DNA of 64,000 nt. It comes from Myotis daubentonii (lineage: Eukaryota; Chordata; Mammalia; Chiroptera; Vespertilionidae). The position numbers and the translations under genes are program-made. Where the stretch lies: assembly GCF_963259705.1 (NCBI RefSeq), contig NC_081850.1, forward strand, positions 34,005,799-34,069,798, written 5' to 3'. Position 1 is the first letter of the stretch, and every line of letters begins with the position of its first letter. The notes beneath the pieces were generated by a model. It did not search any database. It saw only the letters and a list, made by a program, of their open reading frames with translations, and was not told the origin of the DNA. Below, piece after piece: positions 37,641 to 51,000 of the stretch.

Positions 37641-38546
37641 TTTGGCCAATAGGGTGCCCTGGTGACTCTGGCACATATTCAGAAAACCTCCCTGTCATGT
37701 TATCCTACTACCAAGAGTTCAGAAGATAATCTCTGCCCAACAGAAGAAGAAATGAAGAAGAATGGACAAATGGTTCTAGTGCTCAAGCAGACAGGCTGTT
37801 CTTTGTATATCCTAGACTGATGAGGCAGCACAGTGGGGCTGATGTTATTTTCCTTTTTAATATAATTTGAAAAGACAGTTTTGTCTTTTGCAATTTAAAG
37901 TTTGTATTTTACATATTCATGACATATCGGTGTTTTGAAGAGTCACTGAGTGTCAAAAAGCACACACAACCCTTTATGTTAGAGAACATGTGAATGTTAG
38001 AGCTCTAATGCCAGCAATAACTTGGCCTCACTTGTCTCACTGTGTCAGAGAAGACTTGGATATTGTTAAGAGGTCTCCATGTTGCTGGTGTCATACTTCA
38101 GTTGCCATTTACACAGTGAGCGCTGCTCTGAGAGGCTCCCTAACATGTGTGACAGACACATTCCCACATGTGTAGTAAGATATCAAACTCATAGGGTGAC
38201 AAACAAACAAACAACAAAACACTGCTTATCAATCTTAAAAATAAAGCTTGTCCGCCTTAATTGTTGAAATCATTGAAAAAAGCCATAGCTGAAACACAAA
38301 CATAAGCCTCCAATAGCCATTTTTATCAGCCTGCATGTTGGCATCTACTTCATCCCCTATTAAAAGTCTGTGGATATGGTGGTGGTCACCTAATACCAGG
38401 TGAGCATGAACACCATCCTTTCTTTGGGTCACAGTACCTTCTATTCTGAAAACAGTTATCCTCATTGGGTATCCCATAAGGGAGTCAGCTCCATATATAT
38501 TCAAGATTAAGAGAGGTGGGGTTCACAATCCAACCTCCCAAACAAA

Positions 38547-38565
38547 ACACACACACACACACACA
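38547..38565. repeat. (CA)n microsatellite, short
   Basis: About 9 CA units. Confidence 0.92.
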
Positions 38566-39018
38566 TTCTACTTGAGAATCACTGAATGTTGCTTCTGATG
38601 TCAATGCTGAGAGCAGTGGAAAGGCAGAAAATTCCAATACCCTAGCCTTGAAAATGGAGATTAGATCTTTGGGTTTTAGATTAGAAACTCTTAGTGTTCT
38701 TTTCCTATTTTATTTTCTTTAAATCTATCAGAAGTTCCTGGTACTTTTCCATGTTTATTCCAGGGCAGAATAGCCCACCAGTCATTAACTTCTTAAATTT
38801 TGATCCATGAACACAGCCATGCTTCATTCTCTATGGAAAACAATAGTTGGGGTATTTGCCTTTGGAATGAACTTTCTCCTCAGAGAAATATTCACCTTAC
38901 CAATAGCTTCTTAAATATGTCACGCTGATTTACTCCTAGTAGTCACACATATGGGGAAATGGTGATGCTGTTACTTTCTTCTTATCTTTCTAGTGATTGT
39001 GAGTGGCTCCAGTGGGGA

Positions 39019-39021
<3 letters not shown>

Positions 39022-39060
<39 letters not shown>
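39022..39060. repeat. (AC)n microsatellite
   Basis: A pure AC run of about 19 units just left of an L2 fragment. Confidence 0.97.
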
Positions 39061-39062
<2 letters not shown>

Positions 39063-39099
39063 AATTAAAACCCAAAAAGCCTAGAAGTCAACTTTGATT

Positions 39100-39815
39100 G
39101 CTCTTTTTTCCCCAATACTCTCACATCTGATTAATGTATGTGTCCTATTAGCTCAAATACTTTTAAGCCCATTCAACCTCACTGCTTCAAGGGTAGTTCA
39201 CCACCATCCCCTCCCATTTCACTACAACATCCCCTTAAATGGTCTCCCACATCTAATCTTGCCTACCCACAGCCTTCCACTCTCAACCCATCAGGGCACA
39301 CAGGCCTTTGCTCCACTGCAAGACATACCCTTTAAAATGTAAATGGGGCCATTGAGGATTTCCTGCTCACACCCCTACCCCCAGCCATACTTGGAATAAA
39401 GTCCAGGTCCTTTTGAAGTCTGCATGGCCCTCTATGGTCTGTTTTTCATCACAGTCATTTACCACTGCCCGTCTCGCCCAGTATGCTCCAGCCACACTGT
39501 CCTTCCTGCTCCTGGAACACAGCTCATCTAACCTCAGGGCCCTCATACTTGCTGTTCCTGAAACCTGAAAGTCATGACCTTCACCAGAACATCACATGAC
39601 TGTGTCTTCATTTCTGGTGGCTGCTCAAATGTTACTCCTTCAGAAAGGAGTACTTTCTTGACCACACCATCTACTCCCCCTCCAATCTCACTCTACTCCT
39701 TAACTCTGCTCTATTTTTCTTCATAGATTTAACATTCCCTGAAATGACACTGTTTAATGATCTGCTTGTGTTCCACTGGAATGGTTGTTCTCTGAGAACT
39801 GGACTGTGTTGTACT
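39100..39815 (+). mobile_element. L2 LINE 3' region
   Basis: The text AATAAAGTCCAGGTCC, GCATGGCCCTCTATGGTCTG, CCAGCCACACTGTCCTTCC and GTTACTCCTTCAGAAAGG is the well-known L2 3' sequence. Confidence 0.8.
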
Positions 39816-42800
39816 TATAAGAACCTTGTTCACAATCCTTCCCCTTAAGGCTTAGAGGGTAGCATCTAAAAATTGTGTGGAATGAATGACTGTTGATGGA
39901 AGGCAAAACGATGACAGTGATCCCTTCATTATTTCTGGGAAAGGTATAGTCACCCTGAGCAGATGATTGCTGTTTTTCCATCTCCACACTCTCCTCTGGG
40001 CCACTTCATGGCAATGGAAGAGACTCTGATGTGTGCATACGTGTGGCAGTCTACCAGACAAACGTGGCCCAAACATTCATTCACATCGGGCTGTTTTCCA
40101 TGTATTTTTAATTGCAAAGTACACTGATTCTTCATTTTAAATTAATTACAAGCACACATCACAAAGCAACCATTAGAATGTCTGTAATAGGAACCATATT
40201 TTTTAAGTGCCAAGAAAGTTGTTTCACCTCTGAATGCCAAATCAGCCATCTTTATTTTGTTCCCACATTCCAAACAAATCTACGTCATGTGAAGCCCATG
40301 ATGATGTTTGTTTAGTCCCCTTGGATTTTCAGTCAGGAAAGTGAGTCATGACAGTAACAAGGGAGGCTTGAGGTAAAATAGAATTCCTTTTCTTGCAACC
40401 TCTACTTTAGGGCATTAGCATGAAGCAACATACAGTTCAAACTAAGCCATTATATTATTCAAATGTGTCAGGGTGTTCTGTTCATATGCTTTCTCTGAAA
40501 TAGCAAGTCCTATGCAGCCAGATTTCCCCAAGCGAAAGCCCACAAGTTATTCTAACCTGAGTCAAGGCTTCCACACATTACCAAGCGCCTCTCGTCTCTG
40601 ACGTAGAAATGGCTGTTCAAAGGAAAGCCTCTGCTTAATGTTTTTATAGTGTGATCTGGAAATTAACTTTGTCTTTTCTCCTCTTGAGTGGGGACAGTGG
40701 GGGACTTGGCTGCTAAAAGGCTATGTATCTTTTTGCAAGTAAAGGACTGTGTGTTTAGTTATGATGAGGAAGACTATTGAGGTAAGCAGAAATCAAAAGA
40801 CAAAGTTCTTTGGATTAGTCTTTTTGCTTAATTTTCTGAGAAATTGTCTTTGGTTGTTGTTTTGTTGTTGTTATTGTTTAATTGCAAGGATAAAAACTTT
40901 TCTCTGTTTTAATCATCTTTTCAGAGTAAAGGAGGTTATTCTCTTGAATAAGATGTTCCCCCTTAGAAACAGAAATGGTGGTGTTTGGGAAAAACAATAT
41001 TCAGCTGGATGTTTGGACCACTTGGGCAAGGTACCATCTACCTGGACACAGGAACTGGCACCGAGTCGGGAGCCAAGTCTGTGGAACCAGTGGTCTGTTC
41101 AACATAGTAGTTCTTCACCGGCAACAAGCAACATTTCTCAAATACTTACCTTTGCATAATCCTGGATGAGGGCCTGGAGAGACAGGATGGCAGTAAACAT
41201 CTGAGGATCTGATGCTCTTTTCTTCTATAGCAGCCAAGAGCCCGTCTCTAATTGTGAATTTGTTAGTATATGCTTTCCTCTAATGCATTTCTCTAGCCAA
41301 ATAGCAGCACATGTTAGTACTGACCAGACCACCACCCACTAGTTTCTTTTCAAATTTATGGATTATATTGACTTTTGAGGTCTCACGTTGCAGTGGCTTT
41401 CAAAGGCCCCTGGCCATACTGGGCAGGAGTCCTGCATTTTGATGTTAGTTCTAAAAGTTCTTTGGAAATTGTCAAGAAACTGGTCTATAGAGTTTGAGAT
41501 TATGAAAAAGGCATGGAAGAGGCCATTTTTTAAATCTACCTACTCCTCCCTTTCTTGTGTTTAGTTGAAAATAACAGTTCTTTCCCCCCATTTCTCATGT
41601 GGCATTCTCACACTCCCCTCTGAATGATTTTGTTTTTAATCTAATGTATTCCACTGCAAGTCCAACTAAACTTTACGCCTCACACCATGCTGGACAAGAG
41701 ATTCTTCCCTTTGCCACCTGGTGGGCCATAGTCAATCCCCCTTGCTTTGACCTACTTAGAACTGCTGAAGGGATGCTATCGTTGCAGAATTTTTTTCATA
41801 GCATTATTTTTGACATCAAATGTCTCAGTCCACTCTGGTAAATTTTCCTCTGGCTGGTGCTTTTCTGTAGAGAGAATTTGGCAGAACCTGACTTTTCCTC
41901 CCTCCCTCTTTATCACATAGATTCTGAAATAGACAAACAACTAAGTTATGGCCAATTCTGCAGGCAATATATTCCAAAAATACCGCAGGTGCTGGTTCAG
42001 TGTGTCCTGCATAGTTCGATCCTCTAACATATCCTGGATGTCCTCTCCTCTTCCCTTTTTATTTCCACGGGGGCGGGGGATATTGTGATGCCCTATTTTG
42101 GTATTTATCAGAACAAAAGTACACTTCTCTGCCTTGGGCATTGTAAATTTGTTTTTGGGTTGTTTTTTGTTTTGTTTTTTTTTACTTACAGCTGACTCTG
42201 TGCCCACATGGAGAAAAATTTATCCAGAACACTCTATCCTTTCTATTTCTCACAAACATTCACTATAGTATATACGTGAGTCTTCTTTTAAAAGCCTTGG
42301 TGATCCTTTTACCCACCGCCAGCTTCACAGCCCTCAATTTGTCATGCTCTGCAGAGGTTCCAGCAGTTATTTTTGAGTCATGGTCTGGTCCGATGTGATA
42401 AATTATTTGCAGTTAATATTGACCCAGCCTCTTGTAAGAAGGAAACACTGAGCCCTTCCAGTGGACAGATTCTGCTCTTTGACTAGAGTCCTCGGACGGA
42501 TGTATACAGCTTCTGGCCTGCTTTAGTTCTGCCCAGATGGACAGTGTTGCAATTACCCACACTTCCCAGTGGCCATTTCTTCATTTCTGAAAGCTGGTCT
42601 TGATTGTCTCAGAAGCAGAATTCAATTTGCAGTTCCCCCAGTAACGTGCTGTGATTCATTCGGGGACAAATCTGGATTGAACTGAGTCCAACTGTCTCTT
42701 TTGTGAGACAGAAGGGAAGTATAAGTAGATACTATAGTCACCCAGATGAGTCAGCCAGGAATTCATGAAGTGATTCATAAATCGTTATAAAGACCACTAA

Positions 42801-44289
42801 AATCTACTAAAACGAAGTGCTGTCTGGCCATACAAAGTGGGGTATTATCATTGGGGTTTTTTTTTAGATGTTAAATCAGATGTGAAATTCTTAAAACTGT
42901 GCTTTTCTTTTTAGGTTTGAAAAGGATTCCTTTTTTCCCCTCTGCAGTTGGGCCAACTGCTAAAGCCATTTTTCATTGATTAGTTTTCACAGATGAACTT
43001 TAAAACCACCACAGATGATGCCCCACAATTCTTTGGGGGAATAAAAAAATACCTCCCCAAATCCACCATAGACCAGTTTGTATCCATTATTTCTACTCCC
43101 TGGCAGCAAATCAATAATATTTTTCATGCGAATACAATGAAATAAGCTGTTCTGATGCATTCTCTCTTTTCTGGGAGGTCTGTAACCCCTATGGAAGGGA
43201 GGTGCGGTGGGGGGCGGGGGGAGACTATAAAGTACATATCAACCAGCATTTAATCCAGTGGATCATGTAAGTACCTTTTTTTCAAAGTGTTATCCCTCGA
43301 AGCAGTGCTAAAGCACACAGTCCCACATGGCTTGCCAGAACTGCTCACTTATGCAGCATAAATAAAGAAAGTAAGGCATAGTTAGCTATGGCATGTGCTT
43401 GACTTGTAACACCGTTTTTAGTGAGTTATGTTTGAAGAAATACAATCCTTAGTTGACATAGGAATACTTTGGACTTAAAGACAGGGAAAGAGTGCTGCCG
43501 GAAAGGAGTTATCCATTTGGAAAGCTAAAGGTATAAGTCCAGCTTGGGCATGAAGGACCCCAGTTCAACATTGAGCAGGTTCCCCAAAGCGAACTGAGAA
43601 ACCTCCCTCCATTGTCACATTTCTTATAGGGAGGAGGTTGCTGATACATCCCCATCAACTGGTGATCAGGATTGAAATCTCCAATGCCCACAGGAGTCCT
43701 CTCCGGCCTCCCTCACACCACTCCTTGGCCTTGCTTCCCGTTCCCACTTGAGAGTATCTTGCTTTATTGTAGTCAAGTGGTATCTGAGAACTAGGGTGGG
43801 ACTGCCAGAATCTTTCATGGCTCTGGGCCTACTTTATCTCATTCAAATAAGGTGGTGCTCTAGTGCCTTCAGCTAGAACACTCTATGATCCTATGGATTT
43901 GTGAACTCAGGACACTCCTTTGGAAAATCCTGTACCATGAAATGAGACTCTTACATAAGTCCACAACTAACTGCTCCTAGAACCTGAAAATTAGCCAGAC
44001 AAGTAAATACCTCACTTTCTTTGAGCCTTAGATTCCATATCTGAATAGTTACGGAGAAAAGAGTTCTAATATTTCTTATTTTAAGAACTCCATAGATATT
44101 CAAATACAGTGCTTGAACCTCAGTCTAATATAGCTCTCAAGCACTGGGTACATGTTTATGTCTGAATTCCTTCAATTTATATTCTGTTCAGAGCAGCCAT
44201 GCATTGATCATCTGAAAGGTGTCAGGATCTCATTGCCTAAAGTACTTTGACTAAAGTACTTCCCAATTTAAATTTGTTCATAATCCACC

Positions 44290-44480
44290 CCATCCCTCAC
44301 TTTCTTCACAGTAATCAGTTCCTTTAGCTCAGTACATAGTTCATTTCCTGCCTCCCCTCACCTAAATGTAAGTTTCACAACGACAAAGATGTGTGTCATG
44401 TGTTGCTTTATTCCTGGTGCTTAAAACAGTTTCACACACTTGGTCAGTGCTCAGTAACCATCTCTTGAATAAACAAATAA
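44290..44480 (+). mobile_element. L2 3' end
   Basis: CCTAAATGTAAGTTTCACAACG, GTGCTTAAAACAGTTTC and TCAGTAACCATCTCTTGAAT fit an L2 tail. Confidence 0.65.
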
Positions 44481-44504
44481 AAATGTTATCTCAGATTTCA
44501 CATT

Positions 44505-44640
44505 CCCCAGTGAGAGTTGAGATTATCTTTATTTTATACTTGAAACTGAGGCTGGGAGAAATCATGTAATTTATTCAAGATTGCCCAGCTAGTAAGGGAC
44601 AGCGGCAGGATTCAAGCCCAGGGCTTCCAGTACATCTGTC
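44505..44640 (-). mobile_element. MIR relic
   Basis: In reverse: TTGAAACTGAGGCTGGGAGA, GCCCAGCTAGTAAGGGACAG and GGATTCAAGCCCAGGGC. Confidence 0.7.
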
Positions 44641-45382
44641 TTCCATGGCATCCATCTGCTTCTCCTGCCGTTAGCAGTGTTTCTGCATGTGATCCTCATC
44701 AGTTCTGTGTGTCTTGAACGGGACCTATTGTTCTATGACACAGATTGAATACTACCTCTGCAGGGGAAATGACCTCTGTGTTTCTGGCCCACCTCTCTGC
44801 AAGGTTGGGAGCAGGCCACCATAACCAAGTGAATACCCCAAGTATCAGACTTTTGTGAAGGTGTGTATAGATAAATATTCAGTGTTGGTTGTTGTTGTTT
44901 TTTTCAGAAAATTTTTTTATGAGCCCTTTAAAACCTGTTTCCTCTCGTCCTTTTTTTTTTTTTTTTTGGCAAGCCAGTGAACCGTGGCTCATGTTAAGGT
45001 TGTATAAACTCCTCCACTAAATGAGTGGAAGTGGTTGACTCAATTCTGTGATTTGCTTTTGTGTGATCTGTTTCTGGTAAGCAGTGATTTTTTTTCTTTT
45101 AATTCTAGTCTGTTGTGTGCATATTTACATAACAGTCTTCTGTTGTTTTATAAAAGTACAAAAGGCCAGAGAAGAGACTGGAAAGCCATGAGGAATACAA
45201 CCTGTGAAATGTCAAGTACACATCAGCAGCTGGGGGGCAGGGTTGGACCCAGAAACATTTCAGACACTGCTGTCATTGAGGATGAATGGGAGTGACGTCA
45301 TCTCTCCTGATGCAATAGGGGGAATGAGATAGTCCATAGAAGAAAAGATGTAAATCCTTACAATTTGTATTCAGCATCAATA

Positions 45383-45404
45383 TGTTTGTTTGTTTGTTTG
45401 TTTT
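45383..45404. repeat. (GTTT)n tract
   Basis: Five TGTT units. Confidence 0.9.
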
Positions 45405-47585
45405 AGCATTATTTTTTAAAAATTACCTTCTTTGAATTAAAAAAAAATCTGTTTGGGGCAGAATATTGACCATTTTCATTTTGATAGGTGCATGTGTGTG
45501 TTAACAATTTTGGAAAATAGTCGAGGACACTAAGAAAACAGGATTCATCCTTCCAGCAGTAACAATAGGAACATTTTATGTGTCCCTCAGTAAGCGTTTG
45601 TTTAAGTGTGTACGTTTTTTGTTTGCTTGCTTCTGGGGTTAGATGGCCTCAAACTAGTCAAGTTTCTTGCGTCCTTTTGGCTTTTGAAATAATGTTTCTG
45701 GCATCTCTCTTGCTATGAGTTGTCAGCGGTTGTTTTTGGATGCTGCTGAGCCTTGACTCTAATAGTAGGCTTCTCTTCCACAGTATTTACTCCTCTTCTG
45801 CCCTGCACCCTGACTTTAATTAGCTATTTCTACCTACTATGAGCTGGTTAACAAGTAACTACATTTATAAACATTAAATTAATTAATAGAGGGATTAATT
45901 AGATTTTAAAAAGATTTTTTCAATAAAGTACTGTGTAGTGTTTTAAAACAGTAACAAAATTGATTCTATGTATCGTACTTGAAAGTTAGTCACATTTACA
46001 CACTCACTTCTTATGCTGGGTTTTCTAGTGCTAAATTCTTATTTATTTCCTTGTTCCTGGCAATTGCCCGGATAATTGAGATCACATCTTATCGCTTTTC
46101 ATTTTTTCTTTGTACATATAAAAGTTAAAATTTTTATACCAATTCCTTTCTTTTTAAATCAAATACTACTTAGGCATACATTTATTTACTTAAGGTGGTT
46201 TATATTTAATTTTTTAATAATTTATATGGAATGATAATTTTAAAATTATATTAACGTTATGCCATATAATCTTACTTATTTGAATAACATGGAGAAAAAT
46301 CCAATCTGAATTAGCAAAAAGCAAAATATAGAATCATTTGAAGAGTAAAGAGTAGGTAGATATTTTATTCCCCTTGGGTCTCTGAGATAAGCAATGCTAA
46401 AACCTTGGTGTTTTTACTACCACATTTTTTCCCCTCATCAGTATTATTACATTAAGTAATATGTGATAGCAAAGACAGCATAGTCTGGTTTTGGAGCTTG
46501 TGTGAATGAATAAGATAAGAATGATTTATAATTAGCATATAATCATATATGCTATAGATAGATAAATATATAACTTTATGTAGATATGCACTCTGTATAT
46601 AGTATAGAGTCTATTATATAGAATTACCTTCTCGATGACTCATGAAATGCTCAACTAAATTCTATTCTTTTAGTTGGTTGAATACTCCCCCTTTTTCATA
46701 GTTAATCATAATTCACCCTATGGCCACATCATCCCAAATTATAAAAATATAAACTTTTTATTGCTGACAATCTTTGCTTCTTTCCCCTTCCCCATCCACC
46801 TTTTCTATTCTTTATTAATCAAACCCTTGTTTATGAGTCGGACTTACTTTGCTGTGAGGCTGGGGAGCTCTGAAACAGAATGGGCCTCCTCCATCAAGCC
46901 CATGACATTAGGGTCATACTTCTAAATATGGGAACTCACCCCAAACATACATTTCTTTTGCATCAGTCCTCAAAATAAAGGAAAGGTGGCAGAAGTACCA
47001 GAAGAAAAATTGGAAAATCTTCTAGAACATATCGCATCCCCAATTGAAGAAATATAATTAAGAAACCGGTCAAAGGATCTTGCCATTTTGCCCCCAAAAA
47101 CCAAAATTGAGATGCCCAGTGACGGCTGTTTTTGCAGTGACATAGGTTGCCTTCTGATTCACATGCGCCCCAGGCATGCTCTCTGTCTTGGGGGACCTCC
47201 CGTCCATAGAACTCCTATCCCTAAAGGCCATGATCCCATAATTTCATCCCCATCCCACAACCTCACGGTAGCTTTCAAGACACATTTAGGACATGTTCTC
47301 CAAGGAAATAACCTCCGCTTGAGAAGTCCTGGCTCTGTGTTTTCATTAGTTGTTCTTGGGTCAGTGCCAGAGTTCTTCTGCTTCTTGTCTGTGAAGGCCA
47401 CTCAGACATCTTAGGCTAGTTCCCAGTAAGATGATGTGCTTGGGAAATACACATTTACTGCACAAGACACTCAGTGTCCGTTCTCTTATCCTAACCCAGC
47501 TGTTTGCCTAAGTGTTCTCTGACTTCTCTTGTCCACGGGGTAACTGGTCCAGATTCTCCCTACTTGGTTTCTACATCGCCTTCTT

Positions 47586-47757
47586 TTTTAAATAATTTAA
47601 TTTTTATTGATTCTGAGAAAGAGAAAAAAAACATTAATTTGTTGTTCCACTTATCTATGCATTCATTGATTGATTCTTGTCTATGCCCTGACCGGGGCCT
47701 TACCCACAATCTTGGCGTATTGGGATGATGCTCTAACCAACTGAGCTACCCGGTCTG
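47586..47757 (-). mobile_element. VES SINE, diverged
   Basis: This is a reverse copy. It has TTTTTATTGATTCTGAGAAA, ATGCCCTGACCGGGGC and CCAACTGAGCTACCCGGTCT. The flanks GGTTTCTACATC followed by a similar TTCTT (47566-47585 and 47758-47777) form an imperfect target duplication, about 18 of 20 identical. Confidence 0.88.
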
Positions 47758-49118
47758 GGTTTCTACATCACGTTCTTACATAGCCCTTCATACCTCCACA
47801 AGGAGAATGCCAAAAAGAGCATGGGGTTTCATCTCATGGTTTCTTACAGCTATAACACAAATGTAGAAGCTCTGCCTTATTACATATTCTTGTTCAGAAC
47901 ATTGGAAATTACTTTACAAACAGGACTGGTTCATCCCTTTTTTATCATCTATGGCCTTACACAAAAAGCCCAGCAGAGTGAAGTGGTTTGTTTCTGTGAA
48001 ACAAAGGGTGTGCACACATGACAAGCTTACACGTTAGTATAAAACAAAGCCTATCTTTCTACACAATGTAAGAAACAGCCAATTGAAAGTTTTTAACTTC
48101 CTGGATCTTTGGGAGGGAAACTAAACAATTCATTGCTAACATAGTTTTCCCAAGATGTTGCTGCTTCCTTTCACTGACTGACAGATTCCTTATGTACCAG
48201 ACTGTGCCAGCCCCTGCTGAACTGGGAAATCCAGTACCATTTTCATGGACATTATTGAACTTTAACATTGTTTAACAAGTACACCCTCCCTTCAGTGTTG
48301 GGAAGTATACACTGTCATTTTACTCCTAGTGAATTAGATCCTGCCAATTCTTCCTTACCATTAGAAAATCTACGGTCAGTTATCTGTTTTAACTCAGGTT
48401 AGTTGTTGATGTTACTATATTTAAACACCTGTAATTTTCTCCTCAGAAACTACCAATAGTTTTATTGTGATTGGTAGATATGACTGCAACAGGCGTCCCA
48501 CATCGTGTTTCTATCACACCCTCGGCGGTGTTCTTTGTCATGCACAGAACCCACACCAGTCTCTTGGGTTCTGGATTTCAAACTACATTTGACCTTTGAG
48601 ATCTAAGTTAATGTATTATTGGCAAAAGAAAATGAAATGTATTGTTAAAGAGAATAGGATTAGAGAGGCTTATAATAAAGACTTGTAACACTTCTTGGAC
48701 CTCAGATATGTCTTATAGAACAAAATGTTTATGAGCTATGTGTAAATGAATCAGAAACATATGGATCAAATTTCCCTTAAAATGCAAAAGGACTGAAAAT
48801 TAGCAGAAAAGTGGTCTGACAAAAGGTGTGCTTTGAATTTCACTGAACCCAGATTTTTTGAAATGCATTTTAAGAAACTTGACAAACCCAAACCGTGACT
48901 AGATTTCCCTTTTGCTGGTCTCTTTTATTCCTCAACATCTCAATTGAGAGGTCAGTGGTTAAAAATGGAAGACAGAAGTCTTAAGGTTTATTTTTTAAAA
49001 GTGCTTTGTGTCATGCTGTTCTGTAACCAGAATGGGGAATTAGAATGTGGCTTCGAAGAGTGCCTCTGCCCCTGTGATTTTACGTCTCTCATGCTTCCCT
49101 TTATAATTGTTTTCTCAG

Positions 49119-49294
49119 GTTCGCACCGTCTGCTCCATCTCCTCACCACATCAGTCCCCGGCGAGTTCCAGCTCCTTCTTCCATTATGCAGAGGACACAG
49201 CCTCCCCATACCCAGCAGTCCTCAGGATCACACCTGAAGTCTTACCAGCCGGAAACAAACTCTTCTTTTCAACCAAATGGAATCCACGTCCATG
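49119..49294 (+). CDS. Coding exon C, Pro/Gln/His-rich
   Basis: This internal exon is 176 nt long. The acceptor is TAATTGTTTTCTCAG and the donor is a consensus GTAAGT. Its first base completes the Arg codon begun in exon B, and the reading continues FAPSAPSPHHISPRRVPAPS, IMQRTQPPHTQQSS and on to QPETNSSFQPNGIHVHG, leaving in phase 1. The SPRRVP stretch could be a proline-directed kinase or SH3-type linear motif, which is inference only. The frame used by the rival chain stops within this exon (after SSPQDHT), which favours the reported frame. A further open frame (VRTVCSISSPHQSP) does not join the frames of exons A and B by phase. I do not recognise the protein. Confidence 0.8.
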
Positions 49295-49639
49295 GTAAGT
49301 GAGGAACAGTCAGTCCCTTGAGTTTTGAAAAGTGATGTTGCTTTTAATCAGGTGTCTTGGTTACCAGTTGTGGGTTTTAAATGTTCTGTCCTACACCAGG
49401 CTTTGGCTTTTAGGAATGCCCTCTAAAATTTCACACTTAATCAGCTTGAAATCTTATAGGATTTTCTTGGCTTTGGCCCTAAGAAGGTATGACTTACGAC
49501 ACCCCAGAGTGGTCAGCCCAAGGTGATGGTCCATTTATGGACCCAGCACTTTAACACCTCATGGATAGGCCTTAACAATGACATCTTTTTTTCTAAACAA
49601 TAAACAGTCATTTAAAATGGAGTCTTTTTGCCCATGCAC

Positions 49640-49950
49640 AAGTCTTTGCCCCATTCCCATATGCCTAGATCCTCTCCATCCTGCAGGACCCAGGTGAAAT
49701 GACACCTCCTCTCTGAAGCCTTCCCTGATCTCCTAGCTGAACTTCATGTCTCCTGGTTCTAAACCCTGTTTACATATCACCTGTATCTCGAACAGTACTT
49801 AGTCTCTCTCTCCCTTGTGATTTACTTCTCTGTGAGTAAAAGATGTCTTCACTATTACTGTGGAAACTTCCTTCTGAGGTCAGAATTTTCTGGCCAATTG
49901 TTATTTCTCTTAGAGAACTTAGTACATGTCATAAACACACACAGATACTG
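49640..49950 (+). mobile_element. L2 3' fragment
   Basis: CAGGACCCAGGTGAAATGAC, TCTCTGAAGCCTTCCCTGATC and TTAGAGAACTTAGTACATG follow L2 order. It lies about 350 bases downstream of exon C. Confidence 0.7.
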
Positions 49951-50722
49951 GATAAGTGGATGAAGGAAGAAGAGGAGGGAAGGAAGGCAAGAGAAATCAC
50001 AATGGTTTACAAAATGGGCAGGTCTTATGTTTAACTCAAAACATACATGAGAACTAAGTCTCCCTGAATTTCTTTTCTCTGTTTAAACCCATTTTGCTGA
50101 CTCAAGCAGATATCTTAAATGAATATCCATAGAAATGTGAATTACTAAATCATATAAACTCGCACTATACATAGTTTTTTACTTCCTGTGGACATTCGGA
50201 CCTTCTTATATAAGCAAAAGAGATACTGTCCATTTAGACTGAGTGTTTTAGCTTCTAAAAAATAAGGTCTTCTTCATCTATCTCTTGCTGATTTCTGAAT
50301 TTGTTTCATATGAATTATTATTTGAAATTAATGGGTGGTGTCCCTAAGCAAACCTAAAGCAATGTTCAAATTGAGTGTGATTGTTAGTGATTTCCCAAGA
50401 TAGCAGAATAAAGCAGCACTAAGGAGCTAGGTTTGGGCAAGAACTTCTATGTAAGGGAAGGGACAGCTGAAGAGGAGTCAGTGTAGAGACAGTGGCAGGC
50501 TGTATGGAGGGAATGAGCTTGAAAAGCCCAGGGTCACTGCCTCTGGCTCAGCACTCCATCCATTTCTTCTCCCCTCTCTCCGAATATAGTCACACAAATC
50601 CACTATTCACCAACAAAACTTGGGCTTCCATCATTCTTTGGGCCTGTGGTAATTTTTTCCTTCTTCTGTTGGTAAAGTTCTTCCGAAACTTTAGTTATGT
50701 ATTTATTCAACAAGAAATATTT

Positions 50723-50864
50723 CTTTTTTAAAAAATACATTTTTTATTGATTTCAGAGAGGAAGGGAGAGGGAGAGATGAGATAGAAACATTAATGATGA
50801 GAGAGAATCATTGATCACTGCCTCCTGCACACCCCCTACTGGAGATTGAGCCACACCGTCCAGG
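50723..50864 (-). mobile_element. VES SINE, internally deleted
   Basis: This is a reverse copy. The tail and GA block are intact, but the sequence jumps from CCCCCTACTGGAGATTGAG to the head end CCACACCGTCCAGG, so much of the tRNA-like part is gone. CAAGAAATATT flanks it at 50711-50721 and 50865-50875. The element interrupts an L2 relic. Confidence 0.9.
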
Positions 50865-50869
50865 CAAGA

Positions 50870-51000
50870 AATATTCCTTGAGTGCCTACTAGGTGCAAAG
50901 CAATGTGTGTGAGAAATACGGAGCACTCTCCTTCCTTTTTGGAGTGGCCTCCCAGCCCAGATGAGGAGCTTGTCTAATAGGGGAGATCCAGGTCCCCTGT
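50870..51000 (-). mobile_element. L2 relic interrupted by a VES SINE
   Basis: In reverse: CCTTGAGTGCCTACTAGGTGC and CAATGTGTGTGAGAAATACG. The preceding ATTTATTCAACAAGAAATA at about 50700 is the other part of the same repeat, split by the SINE. Confidence 0.6.

Larger units (their letters stand above)
32568..49118 (+). other. Intron between exons B and C (about 16.6 kb)
   Basis: The intron runs from the GTAAGG donor to the TTTTCTCAG acceptor. It contains L1 and L2 relics, MIRs, three CA tracts, one VES SINE and a TAATTA-rich AT block near 45.8-45.9 kb. A G-rich run at 43201-43222 could form a G-quadruplex. The rest, including 32.6-34.0, 40.1-43.2 and 45.4-47.5 kb, is intronic sequence in which I see no gene. 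Confidence 0.7.

Noticed and set aside
40749..41159. 136-codon plus-strand ORF
   Set aside because: Low-complexity Leu/Phe-rich text from T-rich DNA, then mixed sequence. No acceptor or donor pairs with it.
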